From NCBI GenBank assembly GCA_005786775.1, contig SYDD01000108.1, positions 1 to 10,392 of the forward strand: a DNA stretch of 10,392 nucleotides, read 5' to 3'. The translations under genes and the position numbers were made by a program. The stretch comes from Opitutaceae bacterium. GTDB taxonomy: Bacteria; Verrucomicrobiota; Verrucomicrobiia; Opitutales; Opitutaceae. Positions 1-6,933 of the stretch are shown in pieces; within the stretch, counting starts at the first letter, position 1; each line of letters starts with the position of its first letter. The notes under the pieces are model-generated. The model was not told the origin of the DNA and did not search any database. It saw only the letters and a list, made by a program, of their open reading frames with translations.

Positions 1-618
1 GAAAAGGAGGGCCTGGCCGAGAACACGATTGTGGTCTATTCGAGCGACCAAGGGTTTTTCCTCGGTGAGCACGGGTGGTTCGACAAGCGCTGGATCTTTG
101 AGGAGTCGCTGCGGACGCCGTTGCTGGTGCGCTGGCCCGGGGTGAGCCGTCCGGGCGGGGTGAGCAAGGACTTGGTCTCGACCCTGGACTTCGCGCAGAC
201 CTTCTTGGATGCGGCCGGCTTGCCGGCGCCGGGGGAGATGCAGGGCCGCAGCCTGCGGCCGATCCTCGCGGGCAACCGACCCGCGGACTGGCGCACGGCG
301 TTCTACTACCAGTATTTCGAGTGGCCGACGCCGCATCGGGTACGGCCGCACTACGGGGTCGTCACCGACCGCTACAAGCTCGTGCACTTCTTTGGGACCG
401 CGGACGACTATTGGGAGCTTTACGACACGGAGAAGGACCCGCGGGAGCTGCGCAATGTCCTGGCCGATCCCGCGTACGCGGCGGCGCGCAAGCAACTGGA
501 AGGCCAGTTGGCGCAGTTGCGCACGGAGTTGAAGGTTCCGGCCCAGATTCCGCCGGAATGGCTTGGCCGCTCGGGTGGCGGGACGAACAAGGGCGGCAAG
601 AAGAAGCAGGGCCAGTAG
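1..618 (+). CDS. Sulfatase (arylsulfatase family S1), C-terminal part
   Basis: The reading frame is open from base 1, so the true start and the catalytic formylglycine motif (C/S-x-P-x-R) lie upstream of the window. The 205 visible residues carry typical late sulfatase features. A VVYSSDQG motif supplies the metal-binding Asp, and EHGWFDKR follows with a Lys that usually contacts the sulfate. Next come EESLRTPLLVRWPG and the C-terminal subdomain, with YGVVTDRYKLVHF and the ELYDTEKDPRELRN signature. These enzymes hydrolyse sulfate esters, often of polysaccharides, and are usually exported; the signal peptide would be off-window. The last ten or so residues are Gly/Lys-rich (KGGKKKQGQ), an unstructured tail. 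The position often held by His in SDHG is Gln here, a known variation in the family. The substrate cannot be told from this fragment. The gene ends 44 bp before the convergent M48 peptidase gene. Confidence 0.93.
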   Translation, partial: EKEGLAENTIVVYSSDQGFFLGEHGWFDKRWIFEESLRTPLLVRWPGVSRPGGVSKDLVSTLDFAQTFLDAAGLPAPGEMQGRSLRPILAGNRPADWRTAFYYQYFEWPTPHRVRPHYGVVTDRYKLVHFFGTADDYWELYDTEKDPRELRNVLADPAYAAARKQLEGQLAQLRTELKVPAQIPPEWLGRSGGGTNKGGKKKQGQ

Positions 619-636
619 ACTCGAACCGCGGGACCA

Positions 637-659
637 GGCGGGGCGCGGCGCCCCTTGCC
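637..659. terminator. GC-rich hairpin between convergent genes, possible bidirectional terminator
   Basis: In the 44-bp gap between two convergent stop codons, GGGGCG (640-645) and CGCCCC (649-654) form a 6-bp stem with a 3-base loop. The stem can extend through GGC/GCC (637-639 and 657-659) across a two-base bulge. There is no proper T-tract on either strand, so a classical intrinsic terminator is not shown. The position is what makes a termination role plausible. Confidence 0.3.
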
Positions 660-662
660 GGG

Positions 663-1475
663 TCAGCGGACGATGATCGGGTTGGCCACTTGTCCGCCCC
701 GGGCGCGCTCCTCCAGCGCCTTGGGCATCGCGTCCATCAGTTTCAGGATGCGTTCCGGGTGCGACGGGTGCGTGGAGAGGAGGGCCGGGGGCATCGGGTC
801 CTTGCCCGTCTCCGCCTCGAGCGCCTCCATCACCTGGACCGCAGCCTGCGGATCGTAGCCCGCGCGGGCCATGTACATCAGGCCAATATAGTCGGCCTCG
901 CGCTCCTTCTCCCGATCAAAGGCGAACCCGCCGATGCCGGTGGTTAGCCCATACACTTGGGCGAGGGCGTCGACCGCGAGGCCGGAGGCGCCCCCGGCGA
1001 TACCGCCGATCACCCCGACCGTGCCGACGGTGGAGACCGCCAGCTCACGGGAGAGCTTCTCGTGGACGTGCTTGGCCGTGACGTGGGCGATCTCGTGTGC
1101 GAGCACCGCGGCCAGTTGGTCATCGGTTTTCGCAATGCGGAAGATGCCGGTGAACACGCCCACCTTCCCGCCCGCCATCGCGAAGGCGTTGATCTGCGGG
1201 TTGTCGAACACCACGAATTCCCAGTCGGCGTCCGGCATATCCCAGAACACGACCTTCGCCAACCGGCCGCCAACGCGCTGCAGTTGCTGTTGCTGGGCTT
1301 GGTTGCGAGAGGGCCGGTAGCGCTTCTTGAGATCCTCGAACATCCCCACGCTCATCTTCGTGACCTCCTTCTCGTCGACCAGGTTCATCGCGCGTCGTCC
1401 CGTCACGGGCACCTGGTGGCAGCCGGCGAGCAGGAGGACGGAGGCGAGCAAGGCGAGCGTCGGACGGGCGTTCAT
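663..1475 (-). CDS. M48 family zinc metalloprotease, lipoprotein
   Basis: This 270-residue protein is probably a membrane-tethered peptidase of the M48 (Oma1/LoiP-like) family, which degrades misfolded envelope proteins. It starts with a lipoprotein signal peptide: a short n-region, a hydrophobic stretch, then the lipobox LLAGC with Cys19 as the lipidation site. After it comes VPVTGRRAMNLV, a sequence typical of secreted M48 lipoproteins. The zinc site is HEIAH at residues 127-131, with the third ligand Glu193 in EREAD. An Ala/Gly-rich hydrophobic stretch at about 147-170 separates the two motifs, as usual in the family. STHPSHPER at about 234-242 is the conserved late motif. The length is normal and no key residue is missing. 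No Shine-Dalgarno sequence precedes the ATG; the lipoprotein signal fixes the start. It diverges from the TPR operon across 187 bp in which no convincing promoter was recognised. Confidence 0.93.
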   Translation of the reverse strand: MNARPTLALLASVLLLAGCHQVPVTGRRAMNLVDEKEVTKMSVGMFEDLKKRYRPSRNQAQQQQLQRVGGRLAKVVFWDMPDADWEFVVFDNPQINAFAMAGGKVGVFTGIFRIAKTDDQLAAVLAHEIAHVTAKHVHEKLSRELAVSTVGTVGVIGGIAGGASGLAVDALAQVYGLTTGIGGFAFDREKEREADYIGLMYMARAGYDPQAAVQVMEALEAETGKDPMPPALLSTHPSHPERILKLMDAMPKALEERARGGQVANPIIVR

Positions 1476-1662
1476 GGCGGGGAAAGGGGGACGGAAAGGA
1501 CGAGTCTGCCCGACGCAAGTTTCCGGCGACAGTCAGTGTGGCGAAGCCCTTTGCATTTTGGCCGGTTCCTCGCACCATCCATTGTCCCGCAAACCCCGCG
1601 GGACCTTGGATTCGTCAGTGCTAACCTTCACGCGTCCCCCACGTCTGAACCCATTGTAACTT

Positions 1663-3369
1663 ATGGCCGAGGAATCCCCCGGCGGCCCGAAGCGGCGCCG
1701 CATCATTCACTGGAACCCGGAAGCGGGCAAGGAGCAGACCCGTCGTGGCCCGGCGTGGCCACGCGTGATCGCCTGGACGCTGGGCGGGGCTTTTGCCCTG
1801 TTGCTGGTGGCCGGGCTGGTGATCCGGGGGGCCAAGCTCGTCCTGGGGCCTGATGTCTTTGCGCCCGCGCCCGTGCCCACGGCCGGAGCCACTTCGGTCG
1901 CGGAAGCGAGTTCCGCCTTCATTAGCCAGGCCAAGGCGGAGCAGGCCTTCGAGCTGGCCGGCAAGGCGCTCAAGGAGCTCCGCCGGGTGCCGGCCGACCA
2001 TCCTTCGCAAATTGAGCAGCTCATCACGATGGAGCGGCTGTTCAGCCAAGGGGAGGCGCTGCTCAAGGGCCGTGACTTCGGCCGGGCCTTCGCGGTCTTT
2101 GAGGCGCTCAATCCGGAGATCGAGTCCTTTACCCGCAACGTGAAGGTCAAGGGCGAGGCGCGGCAGGGGTACGATTCGATCCTGCTGCGGATCAAGGAAC
2201 TGGAGCTATCCCGCAGTCTGGCGCCGGGCGCGCTCGAGGCCGCCTTTGAGGCGGCCGGCGCCGGCAGCAAGCTCCTTGCGGATGGCAATTTTGCCGGGGC
2301 GAAAAAGCAGTTCGATGCAGGGTTCGCCCAGCTTAAGCGCGCGGAGGAGTCTCTATCCACCTTCGTCAAGGCCCGCCTGTTCGACGGTCAGCGCGCGCTC
2401 GCGGCGGGTGAGAAGTCTGCCGCGCGCCAAGCGTTCGAGGAGGCCCTCGCCAAGTCTCCCGGGCTGGAGGCCGCCGTGCAGGGTCTGAAGCGGGCTGAAA
2501 ATATCGACCGCGTTTACGCCCTACTGCAGCAGGGAACTAAACTGGAGCAGCAGAAGCAGTTCAAGGAGGCGGCCGAGGCCTACAAACAGGCCTTCGCGCT
2601 GGATGGGTTTTCCGCTGCGGCGCAGGAAGGGCAATCGCGGGCGGCCCGGCTGGAGAAGGAAACCCGCTTCGCCGCCGCCAGAGCGGCTGCGGATGAGGCG
2701 CTCCAGGCGCGCGATTGGAACCGGGCGATCGCCGAGCTGCAGAACGCCCTGAAGGTAACGCCCCAAAACGCCGAGGTGCAGGCGCAGCTGAAGACGGCCC
2801 GCGCCAACGCGCACCAGGAAGCGGTGCAGAAAGCCCTCGCGAAGGCCTTCGACTATGAGAAGGCCTACCAGTGGTCTGAGGCGCGCGAGGCGTACAACGA
2901 GACCCTGAAGCTGGACGCGGATCACGCCGAGGCGAAGGAGGGATACACGCGGGTCGGGACGGTCATCCGCGCGCTGCTGCAGTACCAGAAGTATGTCGAG
3001 GCCGCGGAGCAGTTGGCCAACCGGTCGGATTTCCAGGGGGCCATTCGCCGCTTCAACGAGGCGATGGCCGTGAAGCCCTCCTACCTCGTCAATAGCGACC
3101 GGGTGCAACAGCTGCACTCCGTGCTGATGGAACAGAATAAACCGGTAGAGGTGACTTTTAAGTCGGACGGCAGCACGTGGGTCCAGATTACTAATTTTCG
3201 GGCGCCGCAGAAGTTAGACTCGGAGGTGATCCGCATCTTGCCCGGCGACTACGAGGTAATTGGCCGGCGCAAGGGCTACCGCGACATCAACCTGCTCCTG
3301 CAAGTGAGGGCGGGCACGCCGCCACCGGTCGTGACCGTGATCTGCAACGTTCCTTCCGACCAGAAATGA
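1663..3369 (+). CDS. Membrane-anchored TPR protein with C-terminal PEGA-like beta domain
   Basis: This 568-residue protein has a basic N-terminus (KRRRIIHWNPE), one transmembrane helix at about residues 34-57, then a long soluble part. The charge pattern predicts the N-terminus in the cytoplasm and the rest in the periplasm. Residues 85-235 are mainly Ala/Glu/Lys-rich helix. From about 236 to 476 there are roughly five TPR-like helical hairpins, for example those ending AFEEALAKSP, AYKQAFALD, AIAELQNALKVTP, AYNETLKLD and RRFNEAMAVKP. Such repeats bind protein partners. Residues 493-562 look like a beta-sandwich: PVEVTFKSDGSTWVQI, then ILPGDYEVIGRRKGYRD, resembling PEGA domains. An in-frame TAA at 1657-1659 makes this ATG the first possible start; no Shine-Dalgarno sequence is visible. 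The stop overlaps the next start as ATGA, so it heads a coupled operon. It is probably a scaffold for the two exported proteins that follow; its exact role is unknown. Confidence 0.88.
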   Translation: MAEESPGGPKRRRIIHWNPEAGKEQTRRGPAWPRVIAWTLGGAFALLLVAGLVIRGAKLVLGPDVFAPAPVPTAGATSVAEASSAFISQAKAEQAFELAGKALKELRRVPADHPSQIEQLITMERLFSQGEALLKGRDFGRAFAVFEALNPEIESFTRNVKVKGEARQGYDSILLRIKELELSRSLAPGALEAAFEAAGAGSKLLADGNFAGAKKQFDAGFAQLKRAEESLSTFVKARLFDGQRALAAGEKSAARQAFEEALAKSPGLEAAVQGLKRAENIDRVYALLQQGTKLEQQKQFKEAAEAYKQAFALDGFSAAAQEGQSRAARLEKETRFAAARAAADEALQARDWNRAIAELQNALKVTPQNAEVQAQLKTARANAHQEAVQKALAKAFDYEKAYQWSEAREAYNETLKLDADHAEAKEGYTRVGTVIRALLQYQKYVEAAEQLANRSDFQGAIRRFNEAMAVKPSYLVNSDRVQQLHSVLMEQNKPVEVTFKSDGSTWVQITNFRAPQKLDSEVIRILPGDYEVIGRRKGYRDINLLLQVRAGTPPPVVTVICNVPSDQK

Positions 3370-4058
3370 CCTCTGTGCTTCCACTCCTCCTTTGCGGGGT
3401 GGTGCTGGCGGGCGTCGCGTTGGCCCCGCTCCCGGCGGCCGACGCGGGCGGCGCAGGCCGTCCCAGCTCGCCCCGGGGCGCTGCGGGCGCCCGGGGCGTG
3501 TTGCCCGACCCGGCGCTCCTCGACGGCTCCGCGCACGCGCCCGAGAAGCGCTCCGCGATCGGGATGATCGGGGACTTTGAGTTGCCGGGCGATGAACAGG
3601 CGCGGACGGACAAGGTGGGGGGAGCCTCCTCGCCGCCCGGCCAGTCCGGAACTGAACCGGCCGCCGAGGGGAGCGGCGGTCCGCCGGGAAGGCCAGGCGG
3701 TCAGGGCAAACCAGAGTCGAACCAAGCGGGCAGCGCTGGGGGCAAGGAGTCCGACAAGGCGGCGGCCGGCACCAGCGATCAGGCCCAGGGCATCCAAGTT
3801 GCGGAACTTAAGGGCGAGGCTGCCCCGCCGGCCCCCGACGGTAAGGGGCCATCGCGGCCGACCGCGATGGCCATCGGCGATCAGGCGATGCGCATTCCCC
3901 AACAGCCGCGCAGCCCCGCCGTCGTTGGCACGCAGCAGGTCGCGAACGCCAACACGCAGGATTACGAGAAGGGTACCGGCACCGGCGGTAAGGGTCCGGT
4001 CAACAAGGGCGGTCCGAATCGGACGGAAAAGGGGCGCGTCATCCCCTCTGGGCTGTGA
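3366..4058 (+). CDS. Secreted low-complexity protein of unknown function
   Basis: I do not recognise a family for this 230-residue protein. Residues 1-26 form a good signal peptide: a hydrophobic core LPLLLCGVVLAGVALA ending near AADA, with cleavage likely around residue 26. Cys10 sits inside the hydrophobic core without a lipobox context, so lipidation is unlikely. The mature part is rich in Gly, Pro, Ala, Ser, Lys and Gln and is probably disordered. One less biased island, SAIGMIGDFELPGDEQ at about 63-78, has hydrophobic and acidic residues and could be a binding motif. The end (about 160-230) has scattered Met/Ile/Val and a GTGTGGKG segment. It is joined to its neighbours by ATGA (3366-3369) and GTGA (4055-4058) overlaps, so the three genes are almost certainly co-translated. 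The protein is real by phase, signal peptide and operon position, but its function is not known. Confidence 0.78.
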   Translation: MTSVLPLLLCGVVLAGVALAPLPAADAGGAGRPSSPRGAAGARGVLPDPALLDGSAHAPEKRSAIGMIGDFELPGDEQARTDKVGGASSPPGQSGTEPAAEGSGGPPGRPGGQGKPESNQAGSAGGKESDKAAAGTSDQAQGIQVAELKGEAAPPAPDGKGPSRPTAMAIGDQAMRIPQQPRSPAVVGTQQVANANTQDYEKGTGTGGKGPVNKGGPNRTEKGRVIPSGL

Positions 4059-5221
4059 ACTTACCGACGATGCGGGCGCTCCGCCGCCTCCTCGCTTGGT
4101 TCGCCTTCGCCGCACTGGCGGTGACGGCTCGAGCCACGACTTTGATCTATCCGGTCTCGGCGATCGAGGACCTATGGAATCTGCCCGCGGACGAGTTCCG
4201 CCAGCGCTACGGCGGCATCAACATCACTGGGCTAGGTCCAAGCGATGAGGGTTGGTACGTGCGTTACCGGCACGAGAATCTGACCTGCTTGTTCGGCCCG
4301 ATGGCGGACGCGGAAGAGGCCCGGCGGCGCCGGATCGAGATGGAGGTCGTGCGCGACGCGGCGATCAAGCACCGCGCCTCGCTCGGTTCCAGTCAGGTCG
4401 ATCACGTGCGCTTCACCTTCTCTGGCGTGTTCGGCCGCGGCGGGGATGGTCAGGTCGGCGGCCGGGGCACCGAGGCGCTTGCGCGGGTTTCCGCGGACGG
4501 CCGCAGCGGTCCCGACGGAGACCTCGACGGGGACGGCATTCCCAATCGCGAGGATCCTGATATGGACGGGGATGGCATCCCCAACGAACGGGACGAGGAT
4601 AGCGACGGGGATGGGGTGCCGGACGCGCAGGACGAGTATCGCTACGGGACCAATCCCGATCCTTCCGGACCTGGTGGCGCGGGCAATGGCCGCGACGGTC
4701 CGGGCGGCGATCTGGACGGGGACGGCACGGCCAACGCGGCGGACGGGGATATGGATGGGGACGGCATCCCCAATGCCCAGGACCCGGACATCGACGGGGA
4801 TGGTATCCCCAACGCGCAGGACAAATACCCCTATGGCCGAGACGACGGTCCGGACGGCAACTCAGGCAGTGGAAGGCCCGCTGGTTCCGCCCGCGGTGCG
4901 GATCAGCAGGGAACGCCGAGCCGTGGGGGCCAGGAGGGGGAGGGCCGTGAGTTGGGTACGCCGGCGCAGCTGGCCGGTTTGGGCCAGCCGGGGCAGCCGC
5001 CGAGCCAGCCGGGAAGGCCTGCCGGTCAGCAGCCGGGGCAACCGGGACAGCCCGGCAGCCCCAGTTCCTCCAGCCGGGCGAGTTCCTCCTCCAGCTCCAG
5101 CCAGGGCGGACAGCCGGGCCAGCCGGGGCAACCGGGCCAGCCCGGTCAGCCCAGCCAGCCTTCGTCCGGCAGTCCGATCGACCTGTTGGCGGCGGTGCTG
5201 CGGGCGATCTTGGGGCTTTGA
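4055..5221 (+). CDS. Secreted protein with DxDGDG calcium-type repeats and Gly-Gln-Pro collagen-like tail
   Basis: The reading starts at GTG 4055, giving 388 residues and a GTGA overlap with the previous stop. An ATG at 4070 (residue 6) gives an equally good signal peptide (RALRRLLAWFAFAALAVTARA) and may be the real start. The mature protein has four parts. Residues 28-128 form a folded-looking domain of no recognised family, containing YPVSAIEDLW, EGWYVRYRHENLTCLFGP and a charged helix. Residues 156-253 carry six DxDGDGxxN repeats, like thrombospondin type 3 or OmpA-linked calcium loops. Residues 310-369 are Gly-Gln-Pro triplets interrupted by a Ser-rich block (336-349). The last 15 residues, PIDLLAAVLRAILGL, form a hydrophobic amphipathic helix that could contact a membrane or partner. 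A calcium-stiffened, exported stalk or surface protein is likely by inference. It converges on the solute-binding protein gene 27 bp downstream. Confidence 0.87.
   Translation: MNLPTMRALRRLLAWFAFAALAVTARATTLIYPVSAIEDLWNLPADEFRQRYGGINITGLGPSDEGWYVRYRHENLTCLFGPMADAEEARRRRIEMEVVRDAAIKHRASLGSSQVDHVRFTFSGVFGRGGDGQVGGRGTEALARVSADGRSGPDGDLDGDGIPNREDPDMDGDGIPNERDEDSDGDGVPDAQDEYRYGTNPDPSGPGGAGNGRDGPGGDLDGDGTANAADGDMDGDGIPNAQDPDIDGDGIPNAQDKYPYGRDDGPDGNSGSGRPAGSARGADQQGTPSRGGQEGEGRELGTPAQLAGLGQPGQPPSQPGRPAGQQPGQPGQPGSPSSSSRASSSSSSSQGGQPGQPGQPGQPGQPSQPSSGSPIDLLAAVLRAILGL
4520..4813 (+). repeat. Six DxDGDG-encoding repeats arranged as two triplets
   Basis: The repeats start at residues 156, 169, 182, 219, 232 and 245 of the host protein. 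Within each triplet the period is 13 residues (39 bp), and the two triplets lie 63 residues apart. Each triplet ends in a similar segment, AQDEYRYG or AQDKYPYG. The DNA is also similar (GACGGGGATGGCATCCCCAA-type units), which suggests duplication of a whole triplet. The acidic loops match the calcium-binding pattern of thrombospondin type 3 repeats. Confidence 0.85.
4982..5161 (+). repeat. Gly-Gln-Pro (9-bp period) low-complexity repeat with Ser-rich insert
   Basis: Two runs of near-identical 9-bp units (GGNCAGCCN) encode Gly-Gln-Pro triplets. One is at about residues 310-334 and the other at about 352-369. A Ser block encoded by repeated TCC/AGC codons separates them. The Gly-x-Pro pattern is collagen-like but lacks the Gly-Pro-x order of the classic motif. 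Short tandem DNA of this kind can change length by slippage. Confidence 0.85.
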
Positions 5222-5248
5222 GGCGCCGGGGTTTCGCCCGGCCGGCGC
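5221..5248. terminator. Hairpin-forming sequence between convergent genes
   Basis: The 27-bp gap between two convergent stops holds GCGCCGG (5223-5229) and its complement CCGGCGC (5242-5248). A competing inner stem, CCGGG/CCCGG (5226-5230 and 5237-5241), is also possible. No T-tract follows on either strand. Only the location and pairing suggest a role in ending both transcripts. Confidence 0.25.
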
Positions 5249-6832
5249 TCACGGGCGCAGGTCAATCGCCGCCCAGGGGAAAGCGTCCTCGAGGGTGGTG
5301 CGGTAGCCGGTCACCTTGGGGCTGACGAGCCGCGGCAAGGTGTGGAAGTAGACGGGAATGAACGGCATTTCCTCAGCCAGGATCGCCTCCATCTCGAGGT
5401 AGCGCGCGTAGCGCTCGGCGGTGGTCGGCGCCGCCAGCGCCGCGGCCAGCAGGCGATCGTACCCCGGGTGGCTCCAGCCCGCCTGATTCGTGGCGTGGCC
5501 GGTCTGCCAGCGTTCCAGATGGATGTGCGGCTCGGCCACCACCCAGCCGCCCCGGGCCAGCTGGAAGGAGTGGGAGCGGTTGATGGCGTCGAGGTAAACC
5601 GTCCATTCCTGATTCAGCAGCGTGATCTCGATGCCCAGTTCGCGGCGCCAGCGTTGCTGCACCGCCTCCGCCAAAGCCCGGTGCTGTTCCGCCGTGTTGT
5701 ACAGCAGCTCCACCCGAGGGAACCCGCGGCCGCCGGGAAAGCCGGCCGCGGCGAGCAGGCGCCGGGCCTCCGCGGGATCTGCCCGAAAGGCGGGTACGCC
5801 GGGATAACCGGCCAGGCCAGGCCGCACCGCGCTGTAAGCGGGTTCTTCGCCGCCCTGGCTGACGTGACGAGTGAGAGCCTCGCGATCGAGCGCCAGCGCC
5901 AGCGCCCGCCGCACCCGCGCGTCGTCAAAGGGCGGGCGGCGGGTGTTGCAGACGTAATAGTAGAGCCCGCCGAAGGGTTCGATCCGTAGGCTTTCCGGTT
6001 GCTCCCGGCGGTAGGTGGCGATCTTTGCGGCGGGAATCGTCTGCGTGAGGTGGAGCTTTCCCTGGCGGAATAAACGTTCCTCTGCCCCGGCGTCCTCGAT
6101 CGGGTGGAAATGGATTTCATCCAGCCGGACTGCGGCGCGACCCCAATACGTGGGGGAGCGTGCGACCACGAGGGGCTGGCCGGGTCGCCAGGCGCGCAGC
6201 GCGAAGGCGCCGTTGCCCACGAAGTGTTCCGCGCGGGTCCAGCGATTGCCCGGCTGGTCCGGTCGTCCGACCCGGCTGACGACGTGCAGCGGCACCGGCA
6301 GCCACTCCGGCATCGTGAGGAGTTGGAGGAGGAAGGTGGCGGGCTGTTTCAGGGTGAACCGGAGAAGCTGGTCTTCCGGCGCGGCGAAGCCCGTGCGGCT
6401 GAAGTCGGTCAGGCGTCCCCGATGGAACTCCTCCGCGCCGACCACCGGGTAGAGGCGCTCCGCGTTCCGGGCCCCGAGACTGGCCGTCAGGATGCGTTGA
6501 TAGGAGGCGACAAAGTCCCGGGCGGTCAGCGGCCGGCCGTCCGACCAGCGGGCCTCCGGGCGCAGGTGGAACGTCAGTTGCAGGCCGTCGACCGAAATCT
6601 CCCACGACCGGGCGACGCCGGGCGCGAGATTCCCGTCGGGGCCGATGACAACCAGTCCCTCGAACAGGGCCCGGAGGATCCGGGCCTCGGGGAGGCCGGT
6701 GATGATCTGCGGGTCGAGGTCCTGCGGGTCGACCCCGACGCCGACGTGCAAGATCTTCGGGGGTGGACCTCCGGCCCGGGCCGGGGCGAGGAGCGCTAGG
6801 CAAAGCGGGAGCCAGCGGAGGAGCGCGCGCAT
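5249..6832 (-). CDS. Peptide/oligopeptide-type ABC transporter solute-binding protein (SBP family 5)
   Basis: This 527-residue protein is the periplasmic ligand-binding part of an OppA/DppA-type ABC importer. A type I signal peptide ends near PARA at residue 20; there is no lipobox. The family landmarks are in order: DPQDLDP (35-41), EARILRALFEGL (49-60), LAPGVARSWEISVDG (69-83), TFHLRPEARWSDGRPLTARDF (87-107), VGNGAFALRAW (205-215) and FDDARVRRALALALDRE (302-318). At the conserved ARAGW region near 426-434 the sequence is LARGGWVVAE: the Trp is kept, but the Asp that follows in OppA is missing. The length is normal. No permease or ATPase gene lies beside it, so it is an orphan here. It lies downstream of the rplU-rpmA terminator, so it should have its own promoter, which I could not identify in the short leader. 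It could bind peptides or another solute. Confidence 0.9.
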   Translation of the reverse strand: MRALLRWLPLCLALLAPARAGGPPPKILHVGVGVDPQDLDPQIITGLPEARILRALFEGLVVIGPDGNLAPGVARSWEISVDGLQLTFHLRPEARWSDGRPLTARDFVASYQRILTASLGARNAERLYPVVGAEEFHRGRLTDFSRTGFAAPEDQLLRFTLKQPATFLLQLLTMPEWLPVPLHVVSRVGRPDQPGNRWTRAEHFVGNGAFALRAWRPGQPLVVARSPTYWGRAAVRLDEIHFHPIEDAGAEERLFRQGKLHLTQTIPAAKIATYRREQPESLRIEPFGGLYYYVCNTRRPPFDDARVRRALALALDREALTRHVSQGGEEPAYSAVRPGLAGYPGVPAFRADPAEARRLLAAAGFPGGRGFPRVELLYNTAEQHRALAEAVQQRWRRELGIEITLLNQEWTVYLDAINRSHSFQLARGGWVVAEPHIHLERWQTGHATNQAGWSHPGYDRLLAAALAAPTTAERYARYLEMEAILAEEMPFIPVYFHTLPRLVSPKVTGYRTTLEDAFPWAAIDLRP

Positions 6833-6876
6833 CAGGTTGGGGTTGGCGCAGCGTGCCTCTGGCGCAGGGGGCGGGC

Positions 6877-6912
6877 AAGAAAAAGGCCGGTTCCGCGAGG
6901 CGGAACCGGCCT
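6877..6912 (-). terminator. Intrinsic terminator after rpmA
   Basis: On the minus strand a perfect 12-bp inverted repeat (6884-6895 with 6901-6912) forms a GC-rich stem. One more C-G pair (6896 with 6900) leaves a 3-base loop. It is followed directly by TTTTTCTT. It lies about 20 bp past the rpmA stop, so it ends the rplU-rpmA transcript. The plus strand has no T-tract after the hairpin, so it acts in one direction. Confidence 0.92.
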
Positions 6913-6933
6913 AAGAGGAGGAGCGGGTTGCGC

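Noticed and set aside
1650..1662. TGTAAC just before the TPR gene as a -10 box for leaderless translation
   Set aside because: The spacing would put the transcription start inside the gene, and no -35 partner fits.
1476..1662. Divergent promoter region between the M48 peptidase and TPR genes
   Set aside because: Promoters must exist here, but no -35/-10 pair or operator palindrome stood out on either strand.
957..1853. Long plus-strand open frame opposite the M48 peptidase gene
   Set aside because: It is the antisense shadow of a clear peptidase gene plus intergenic sequence; GC-rich DNA produces such frames and its protein resembles nothing.
4413..5306. Long open frames in other phases across the calcium/GQP repeat gene
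   Set aside because: They are Arg/Pro/Ser-rich frames produced by repeated GC-rich DNA and lack signals or domains; the +1 frame at 4055 has the signal peptide and the motif repeats.
6845..6867. Direct repeat GGCGCAG before the solute-binding protein gene
   Set aside because: It is only 7 bp, in GC-rich sequence, with no promoter context.
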